This document shows positions 53,501 to 62,500 of a DNA stretch of 64,000 nucleotides, piece by piece. A program made the translations under genes and the position numbers. Position 1 is the stretch's first letter. Each line of letters begins with the position of its first letter. Under the pieces are notes generated by a model, which made no database searches, was not told the DNA's origin, and worked only from the letters and a program-made list of their open reading frames with translations. Origin of the DNA: Hetaerina americana (lineage: Eukaryota; Arthropoda; Insecta; Odonata; Calopterygidae); contig JAKTNV010000003.1 in the NCBI GenBank assembly GCA_022747635.1, positions 51,396,357 through 51,460,356 of the forward strand, given 5' to 3'.

Positions 53501-56500
53501 GTAAGAAATGTATACTTTCTACTCTTCCTATTCTAAACATTCTGTATGTATTACTTGGGTCAGTTTGTAATTCGATAAAATATTCTAATAATTAGTTGCA
53601 TTTCAACAACAATAATATTTTGATTCAGTGGAACTAACAGGTACCTATCAGCTATTGCCATCCTTCCAGGAAACTTATTCATTGTGATTATGAATATGAG
53701 AACCATATTAAAGGGATTTGTAATTTTCCCCAGACTTTATTTCACATTGCAACACGTTTCACCAACTTTTGGCATCATCAGGTAAAAGTTAAACACACAG
53801 CTCTTGAATATATACACATCGGACAGAGGAGAGGGGGAAGTTGAAGGTGGGGGGGGCTGGTTTCCTGGGACTTCAAAGTTGGTGGTCGTGGCTTTTTCGG
53901 TTAAAGGAAGAAGAGGTGGTGGTGCCTTGGTTATGACTAATCTTTGGGTCGGGCCCAGGTTTATGCGGATGGGGGGCTAGGAGTGGCTGGCTACTTAGAA
54001 CCGTTGGATTTGTTTACCCTCGATAAAGGGGTGGCTGTGGAGGGTCGGGGAATTGTTCAGAAGGCAAAGTCGGTGGTCGAGGAAAGAGAAAACAAAATGG
54101 AAAAAGGGTTTTTTCTTGGCTTTGATGTTGCATATGGTCAGTTCATTGCATAGATGTAACTGAGTAAGTTGAACTGTTGGGTTTGTTTACCCGCGGTGTC
54201 AATTTTTTGGAAAAGGGAGGGGAGGGATGGGAGTATAATAATTGCTCATTACACAGTATTTTATTGGGATCTGTCAAGTACCTTCGAATCTTATTAGCTC
54301 TGCAGCATCCATTTTCAATTTTTTATGGAGGAAATGTAGTATTTCTGGCACAAAATTGCTACTATGTTTTCAAACTAAGAGATGTTTTGCAAGGAGGGAA
54401 TAGTGGTTTTGCTTTTAGGGACACATTCTTGGGCTCGTATTTTGATATTCCTACTAGTTTGACCGACATAATAGGTGTTGCCACGATCACATTTAAGTTT
54501 GTACATGACTGATTTATTAAATGTATCCTGTTTTTCTTTGCCATTAGCAAAGAGTTTGGAGAGAATTAGGGGTGTATAAAATGCCACTTTGAGTGCAGTT
54601 AGAAGGCAACTTGAGATTTTATAGGAAATACCTCCTAGAAAAGGGATCGTTCACCACTTGAATTCTTCAGATAAGGATATCAACCAATTCCTTGAAGCAA
54701 AGATTGAAAGTGTAAAGTATATATGAATATGAGAAGTTTGATGTGAGTTTTGCTGCGCTGTACAGTATGGGAAGTTTAGGATCTAAGGTGAATGAGAGCA
54801 CATGTAATGGGTCATAATTGATTTCTATGTAATTACTGATGGTGTTTGGTTCATAATTGAAGTAATTTAAGTCACCTTAGGTTTTCCCCCACTGTGTGTA
54901 ACCAAATATGTAATATGAAATTCAATCTTCAAACTAATGACACAACAAATCTTTCAGAGTGAATAATCACAAATGAAGGCATCACTGGGTCCACTTTACA
55001 ATATTTTAACATTATAATTAGTTCAGTGGCATGAATGCTTTACTATTGTGAAGTGGAGGTCCATCTGATGCTGCCACAAATGGTCCAAAAACTGTTATAG
55101 TATTCACTAACCTTCTCACAGTCCTGTTCAAAAAGTCGAAGTTGAAAGCACTGATCTAACTTCAACTTTTTGTGGTGCCACAACTGTAGAAGATGCTGTT
55201 GGGCTGAATGCACTGCCTCCAAATTTTGAAGGATCGGAGCCACACTTGCCTGCAGGTCTGGCCCAGTACTTCCAACCCCACTTGCTTCATCACTCTCCCG
55301 ACCCGAGTAACCTGAATCATAGCCGCCACTACTTCCACCACTGCTCACACTATCACCCGAGAGCCTACATTAATGGAAAACACTTCTATTATAATATGAT
55401 GCAGTACATATTACTAAATAACTTAGAATAAGTGAGCTCGGTGATACTAACTGAAACATTATTATAATATTAAATGCACAGGGAAAAAGTTCCCCTATCA
55501 ATTAAATGTAATCATTAGCATTCTTATGCATCATTAAAAAGATTATCTAAATCTCAAATGAGTATATGTATAAATCATCAGTAAAACTCAGTCATTTGAC
55601 ACGTAAAAGATTCAAACCAGAAATTATTTACAGCTGCTAATAAATTTTTTTTCACTTACAAAAGAAGAAAATCTTCAGGTATAATTTAATAAATAAAGGA
55701 AGAAATGAGAGGTCATTGACTGGTTTAGAAAATAAGAGGATGAATTTACTTCAGTTGCCTATTATGCTTAACAAAAGGAAATACATGAAAGCATGTTTAG
55801 GAAAGCTGAGTAGATAGGAAGGAAGAGACTAGGTATTTTTAAAGCAAATATGGAGGCAGGTAGAAGTTATGATGAAATGAAGATGGAAATAATGTTTGGC
55901 AAACATGAGGAAGCTCTTATGATGCATAGATAATAGCCTTTAAGATTTTATCCAAAACCTACTCTGTTAGGTAGACTAACTTGAATTAAAATTGCCAAAC
56001 AAGCAATGCACGCATGGCTAGAGCAAAATTAATGAAAAAGTGCAATGCCATACAATAAGTAATTTGATGGTCAACATAACAGTTTCAGATCTAACTTCGT
56101 GGAGCTTGGCAGGTACAGCAACCTATATGTGGGCTAGGGGAACGGGAGGGTATGTATTGTTTCCCCCACCAAGGCAGTGATGGTCAACAACCATCCCTTA
56201 ATGAAGGCTAAACCATTTGTAGGCAAACACCCCCCCTTATTAAATGTAGAACACAATGTGTTTGTTTTTTTTTCTGCCACTATTCCTAAGAACAGTGGAG
56301 TGTTACATTGTATTCTTCATTTAATTAACATAAACTTTCAATTATTTGAGCCAGAAACCTTCCAATACATACCCTCCCCCTCCCCTAGCCCACTAATAGG
56401 TTGCTGCACCTATACTAAACTTATCCCCTGTCCCTTACTCCCCTCTTGGAACCAGACTATATAAGTTGAAAAATTTTTATGCTTGTTACTTGATGATGAT

Positions 56501-59500
56501 GCGCAGCATCGAAACCATGGTCGTGAAATATTAAATCTTTATTGTGGAAGTGGAAAGTTTCTTTTTTACCCTCATTAATATCATGGTGCTTACCAACAAA
56601 CCATTTCTGCTAATATCAACATAATTATAATTCACACATTTGGAAATACAAAATTTTAAATCTTCAGAGTAGCCTAAATTTAGCTGTGAACTCTTTATCA
56701 CAAATAATAATGAAAGTGACATTTAGATTTTGCCTCTGTAATAAGGGATGGACAATCACTTCTTTCATGTTTGGGCTAAGGTGCTAAATGCGTAATTCAA
56801 ATGTTATGACATGAATAAATACAGATTTGAAAGAAGTATACATAAAAAAGCTATCAAAATTACAGAGTTGTATTTTCTATTCTATGGGTTCTTCTTATTT
56901 CTCGCTCAGTTCAACAGCATAAGTAATACACAAGTCAAATTTAATTAAAAATAGCAATTTTCCAAAACAATAAAGTTTAATGCGACCGGTTTCAATGTTA
57001 CTACATCATCATCAGGTCTGTTGATGATGTAGTAACATTGAAACCGGTCGCATTAAACTTTATTTTTGTGGAAAATTGCTATTTTTAATTAATCATGATA
57101 TTCCACCATATCACGCCTGAAACGTCTCTTTTTACACTAGTCTAAGTTACTAGTAATACACGAGTCAAATTTTTGCAACTAATGGTGCTATGGCACTGCC
57201 ACCATTTTCAGATTCTCAACACAAATATCTTACCGCTAGTCTAGATATTTGTCCAGGACAATGAAGGCATCCTATTGAAATCAATTACAAATTACAATAG
57301 TACAATAACAAATTAAAGCTTCTAATTATGTGCTGATTGGAATAAGAAAAGTTCAAGTATTTGGAAAATCTTGCTGAAAAAGATGCAAATTGCAGGTAAA
57401 TAGAAAATATGAGTTTTTACATATATTGAAATGATAACTAAGTGGAAGAGACCACAAAAAATGTTGTAAATAGTGGGAAAATTTAAATACTGAAAGAGAT
57501 ATAAAGAGTGTCACTGTATTTGTAAAAAATATGTTTTTAGAGAAAAAACAGTTAACTGTCAACAGCTGACTCTTTCCCTGAGCATAATGGATGTCCATGA
57601 GTATACTTGTTTGTGAAAACAATTTTATTTTTGATTTGGAAACATGACCTATAAATTATAAGTTTTTACTGGTAGCCAGTTGTTTATAAGCAGTTATTTG
57701 GATAGGCTAGGACTATACACTCCAATATTTCTTGGTTTCACCTAACAGGACAACACCTAACATCCCACAAAACAGTAAACTGTTCTTCATTCCACATGCA
57801 TTGTATCTTCTACTGCCAACATCCATATCATTTTCCTACCCATCCATTGTTGCCGAAAATCCTCCCCTCTATCACAGTAATTAGCATTTAATTGCCAATA
57901 AAAATACTCTTCATCCATCTTCTCTACCTTCATTGGATTTCTCCCAACAATACTCTCTCCTCCCCCACCATCCCTAGAACTTCATTTGATTTCCTTCCGT
58001 CCATTTTACCTAGTCAACCCTTCTCCAGACCAACATCTCGAAAACCTCTGATCTACTTTTATAAGCTTGCTTCAACAACACAAGTTTCTGGCACAAATAC
58101 TCTACTACTTTCACTGGTTTTTCCTTGATATCCTCACCCAATCTTCCCGTCATCAATTCCCTCTTTCTTGTGGAAGCTTCTTTGCCTAACACAATTATTC
58201 TTTCTATCCCTCCTACTGTGACCATCTGGGTTAAAATAGAAGGGAAGACAACTCCAAAATACATTAATTGTCCACTGATGTACTTTCTACCCTCTTATTT
58301 TAACATTTAACTTAGCTTTGCTCCTTCTTGAAAACCTCAAAACCTTTGTTTTACTTATATTGATTCTCGTTTCATACCTATCACACAAACTTTATAGTTA
58401 GCTTTTGCACAGTATGAAATCACTGTGATAAAATAAACAGCATTTAGTATTTACTGTAAAACCTTGGCTGACTGGCTAATTAAAGCTTGATCATCTGCCA
58501 ACCTCACTGAATTTTAGAATTCTCAACCAACACTCATTCCCATTACCAGTTTCTTCCATGTGCTTTTTACTATTTCCTCAAAATATAAGTGAAAAGTATG
58601 AGTTATAATGGAAATCCCTGTCTTACTCTCTTCCTAACACTGCCCATCCCAACTCTTTATCAGCTACATGCACCAGAGCATGTTTGACACATAAAAAAGT
58701 TACACTGAAGTCCCCTAACAATCCAATCTACTCCTGTCTTCTACAATAGTCATTAATTCTACCAATTTACTGTATCAAATGCCTTCCTCACACCAGCAAA
58801 CCAAACAAATACATCCTGGTTGTACATTATGCTCCTTTGTTTTAGTGATTTTTATACTGCTATGGCATCATGTGTACCTCTCCCCTTCCTCAACCTTAAC
58901 TGACCAATCCCAAAGTAATCATTAACCCTTCTCTCCTTCTTCCTGTTAATGACTCTTCTGTAGTACTACTACAGAACTACTACTTCTGCTGAGGGTGAAA
59001 TTAAACATTCTATCGTTTTATCATTCTATAGTCCTCACATTAGGCTAACTTTCTATTTTTTGAGATAGAAACTAGCATTGTTCAGACAAAATCTTCCAGC
59101 CAAATTCTTTCTTCATAATTTGAACAAATAAGCCCATACACACTATTACTTCAATGTCGCAATTCATAGCATCATAATTTGTCTTTTAAACCTACTGACC
59201 TTTGTAATACACGCTGGCCAAGGAGATCCAGATCTTCAACAGGTGCCTTAAGTATCTTCTTTTTCATTTCATGATGGAGATCAAGGCTATGCTTTGCACC
59301 AGATACATCATCAGCAAATTCATTTCGAGACAAGTCTTCTTGTAGGTCATCCAACCTGTCCAGCAGGTCAGCTGCTTGCCACAAAAAGTCTTCAATGGCC
59401 TAAAACATAAATATGAATAAAAGAATTAATGAAGAGAAAAAAACTAGCAATATCATTAAACTAGATTATCTAGTCAATACAGATAGGTGAAGCAGTTGCA

Positions 59501-62500
59501 GCAATGATCATTTCTATCCCAAGAATGAACATTTTTTTAGAATTAGGAGTTTGCAATGGAATTAGAATGTACTTTAATTTACATTTTCAAATAAAATGTA
59601 CCTTTTAGAATGTTAAATAAAATGAACCTTCAAGCAAACTTCTTAAAACATTCACATTGCAGGATATACAATTTTAGAAAATCTTAGCATTATGGAGGCC
59701 AGGCAAACTGGACCAATTAAACTAATATTTTTCCCATGAGTTTCATTAAGTTCTACATAATTGAAATATATCAATGCATTATTAATGTATATTTTGAACA
59801 TTTTTATTAATTGAGGATGTTTTTGTTGAATTTGAACCATAAAATGCAGCTTGTGGAAAATATTTAATTGCACATTGCCCAAAACTTTTTTGATCACAGG
59901 AGATTAGTAAACAATTTGCCTCCATTATGGAAAAACTTTCAAGCAAATTAAATTCCATAATATTTCCATTTATTAGTATGGCATTAAAACCCAAACATTA
60001 AGTGCCTGCATGATGATGTTGATTTTTACATATCTTGACATTTAAATGGTTTCGCACATATTGAGCCAATTCCTTTTCTTTTAATAGTGTTATCTTTTCC
60101 GTTCATTAAAAATTATTAACAATATGGGTAGTTTTCCCAGTATCCCATAAAATTTAGGAATTGGAGTTCTTAAGTATAAAATCTCAAGAGCAAGACATAA
60201 ATTTTTGTTGAGTTCTAACTTATGAAAAATAAACTTTTTTACAGATTTTTTGTTGTTGAATTACTTTATTTAATAAACCCAACTTTTAAAAACGTAGTTC
60301 CATAGATATTTATGAATCTTCCTGATGTTATGCACAGTACTAGCCACTATTACCCAAAATGATTTCACTTAACCTGCTATATTTATGCATAAAATCGGCC
60401 TCCCAAGGCTATAAGTAAAATGGTTAATGGATTTCCTTAGCCAAAACACATTACTATGATTTTTTCATACTACCTTGATCAAAAAGTTCCCGGAATAACC
60501 ACCGTTTGAGTTCTGTTTTTTTTTGTTAAATTGGTACATCTGTTGTTGATATTCCCTTTAAATCTTAGTGTCATAACTTGACATTTGCAAAAGTTACGGT
60601 CGGTTTTCGGTATGTCCATCAGTGCTTCCTGCGATTTTTCCATTACTTCCTCTCGGCTGCTAAAACGCGTTCCCCGTAATGGTTTTTTAACTCGATTGAA
60701 CAGAAAGAAGTCACAGGGAGCCAAATCAGGTGAATTCGGTGGCTGTTGGATGGTATTTGTTGCATTTTTCGTCAAAAAATTACGAATAATGATAGCACTG
60801 TGCGACGGTGCGTTATCATGGTGCAAAATCCACGAGTTTTCTGCCCACATTTCTGGTCTCTTTCGGCGAATTGCTTCACGCAAACGTCTCATAACGCCCA
60901 AATAATACTCTTTGTTTACTGTCTGGCCTTCTGGCAAAAATTCATGATGCACTACACCGTTGTAATCCATGAAAACCGTCAGCATTGCCTTCTTTTTTGA
61001 CTGAAAACGACGTGGTTTTTTTTGGTCTCGGCTCATTTGGTGAACGCCATTCACTTGCCTGATGTCTGGATTGCGTGTCGTACTCATAAACCCACGTCTC
61101 GCCTCCAGTAATGATCCTTTTGATGAATGTGGGATCGGATTCAGCCTCGCAAATCATGTCTTTTGCGACGTCAACACGGTCTCTTTTTTGCATGAAATTG
61201 AGGTCTTTTGGCACCAACTTTGCTGCTACACGACGGAAACCCAAATCATTAACCACAATGTCTTGGGCGGATCCATAGGCAATGTTCAAGTCCTCCGCTA
61301 TTTCTCTGATGGTTAATTTGCGGTTATTGACCAACATTTCTTTTACTTTATCAATTTTTTCACCGACTTTCGATGTCGATGGTCTGCCACTGCGTTCATC
61401 ATCTTCGATTGACTCACGACCACTTCTGAACCGCTCGTGCCACTGGTAAACGACCGTTTTTTTTAGAGAATCGTTGCCGAAACAGTTTTCCAACATTTCC
61501 AACGTCCGTGCGCCACTAAATCCGTTTTTTACGCAAAATTTAATACAAGTTCGTTGTTGCAAATTTAAATCCATTTCTGCAATTGTAAAAAATCGCCAAC
61601 ACACACAGAGATAGATGTACTCTTGGCTACGTAACTTTTGCAAATGTCAAGTTATGACACTAAGATTTAAAGGGAATATCAACAACAGATGTACCAATTT
61701 AACAAAAAAAACAGAACTCAAATCGGAACGATGGGAGCGCCACACGGTGGTTATTCCGGGAACTTTTTGATCAAGGTAGTATGTATGTAGCTGGAGAATT
61801 CACTCCTGTGATCATGGGATATAACTTTTAAGGTTACTTGAAGTAGCCTTAGGGTCAGTTTTATTTATTTTATTTCACAGGGTAATCCTATGAATAGCAA
61901 ATAATCTAATGTTTCCGGTTGTTTTATAATTATGCAATGTCACTTATGCAAAGAAGGATAAGGAGGGAACTGATCACAATTCCCTATGAACACCTGAAGC
62001 TACCTTCACAAAATCAGAATTATTAAGTAACAAATTACTTCAAGTTTGTTCTCAAAGATAAAATTGAAATATTGCTCCATTATCGTTCATTCTACATAAC
62101 TGAAATTCTTGGCTCAAATTAAAGCATTTAAGTTAGTAACTCAACTTATAACAGGATTAAATGGATACATTGCCTTTTTAATTTCACCATTGTTTGGGTG
62201 TCATAAATTGATTAACCAAGCTTTTATACAATATCTTAACTTCAAAAATCATGTCTTGTCAAAAACTCAGATCTAGAAGTGTGTGATGTCATTCAGAATT
62301 ATACAGTGAAGAACTTTGAATGGATTTGAATGACATTGGTAGGTAATTTCCCATGATATCTAATATTTCCACTTTTATAAATGAGAGTGCCATGAGCTAG
62401 TAGTTTTCATTCTCACTACACTTCATTTTCTAATGAGGAATTACTGAACAACACGCAACGAACTACATAACTACTGAACAAAAATACCTTTTTTCATTGG

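Larger units (their letters stand above)
53714..54720 (-). mobile_element. Penelope-like element 3' fragment with GIY-YIG endonuclease domain
   Basis: Read on the minus strand, the fragment begins with a broken Penelope-type coding end, passes into a C-rich tract with repeated TTGTTTACCC-like motifs (reverse complement of GGGTTTGTTTACCC near 54,180), then a TATATA box (about 53,808-53,816). It ends with the hammerhead-like motif at 53,750-53,785. The order of endonuclease, C-rich tract, TATA and hammerhead is that expected of the downstream end of a Penelope-like element. It is 5'-truncated: no reverse transcriptase is visible. Confidence 0.75.
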
